Assembly: GCA_947629775.1 (NCBI GenBank)
Contig: CANRFA010000002.1
Span: forward strand, 62,001 to 126,000
Origin: an uncultured Oscillospiraceae bacterium
GTDB taxonomy: Bacteria; Bacillota; Clostridia; Oscillospirales; Oscillospiraceae
DNA length: 64,000 nucleotides
Reading direction: 5' to 3'
Shown: positions 63,545-64,000 of the stretch, piece by piece
How the letters are laid out: every line of letters starts with the position of its first letter
How positions within the stretch are numbered: position 1 is the first letter of the stretch
The notes under the pieces: generated by a model
What the model was told of the DNA's origin: nothing
The model's input: only the letters and a program-made list of their open reading frames with translations
The model's database searches: none
Made by a program: the position numbers and the translations under genes

Positions 63545-64000
63545 TTATTCCAGCAGGCCCAGCAGGTCGTCCCTTGACATGGAGAGCAGGCTCTGTCCGG
63601 TTCCGGCGGAGAGAGCGTCCATGAGGCCGGCCTTCTCCTGCTGCAGTTCCATGATTTTTTCCTCGATGGTGTTCTCGGTGATGAGGCGGAAGACCTGGAC
63701 TGTGTTTTCCTGGCCGATGCGGTAGGCGCGGTCCGTGGCCTGGTCCTGGGCAGCCTGGTTCCACCAGGGATCGAAGTGAATGACCACGTCGGCGGAGGTG
63801 AGGTTGAGGCCGGTGCCTCCGGCCTTCAGGGAGATCAGGAAGATGGAGACCCGGTGGTTGTTGAACTCCCGGACCAGCCGGGCGCGGGATTCCTTGGAGG
63901 TGGAACCCTGCAGGGTGTAGGAGGAGATGTTCATGGCCTTCAGGCGCGTGCGGATGCGGTCCAGCATGGTGGTGAACTGGGAGAAGAGCAGAATCTGGTG
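63545..64000 (-). CDS. SNF2-family DEAD/DEAH helicase, C-terminal part (truncated by window end)
   Basis: FLISLKAGGTGLNLTSADVVIHFDPWWNQAAQDQATDRAYRIGQENTVQVFRLITENTIEEKI. Confidence 0.95.
   Translation of the reverse strand, partial: HQILLFSQFTTMLDRIRTRLKAMNISSYTLQGSTSKESRARLVREFNNHRVSIFLISLKAGGTGLNLTSADVVIHFDPWWNQAAQDQATDRAYRIGQENTVQVFRLITENTIEEKIMELQQEKAGLMDALSAGTGQSLLSMSRDDLLGLLE

Overview
The window is 64 kb of a high-GC, low-antisense-coding Firmicutes chromosome, probably Clostridia/Oscillospiraceae-like. This is inferred from the RplU-Prp-RpmA-Obg block, a SpoIIQ-like peptidase, anaerobic NrdDG and AsrABC. Almost all of it can be assigned to ordinary bacterial genes. Many of the long ORFs in the supplied track are antisense shadows of real genes. 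The standout regions are: (1) a compact operon (about 34.7-45.5 kb) joining a Crp/Fnr-type regulator, anaerobic sulfite reductase AsrABC, a cytoplasmic Mo-bisMGD oxidoreductase with ferredoxin and FAD/NAD partners, a TDT-family anion channel and a dedicated MobA-MoeA-MobB set, preceded by a CRP-like palindrome centred near -41.5; (2) a second siroheme reductase fused to a CoA-disulfide-reductase-like module and a rhodanese (55.2-57.75 kb); (3) a 302-aa LAGLIDADG-type intein inside NrdD (15264-16169) with a non-canonical Gly-Asn C-terminus, with two NrdR-box-like palindromes upstream; (4) a tandem pair of SirTM-like sirtuins lacking the canonical catalytic His (60.4-62.2 kb); (5) a UxaA-like dehydratase / transporter / tandem alpha-beta hydrolase operon (48.0-52.6 kb). 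Also notable are a full-length GuaA plus a separate ATP-PPase-only GuaA, several structured leaders and one unexplained structured intergenic region. No CRISPR array, rRNA or prophage was seen. There is one tRNA (Leu-UAG) and one lone tyrosine recombinase. All calls were made by eye from sequence and the translated ORFs; no searches were run.
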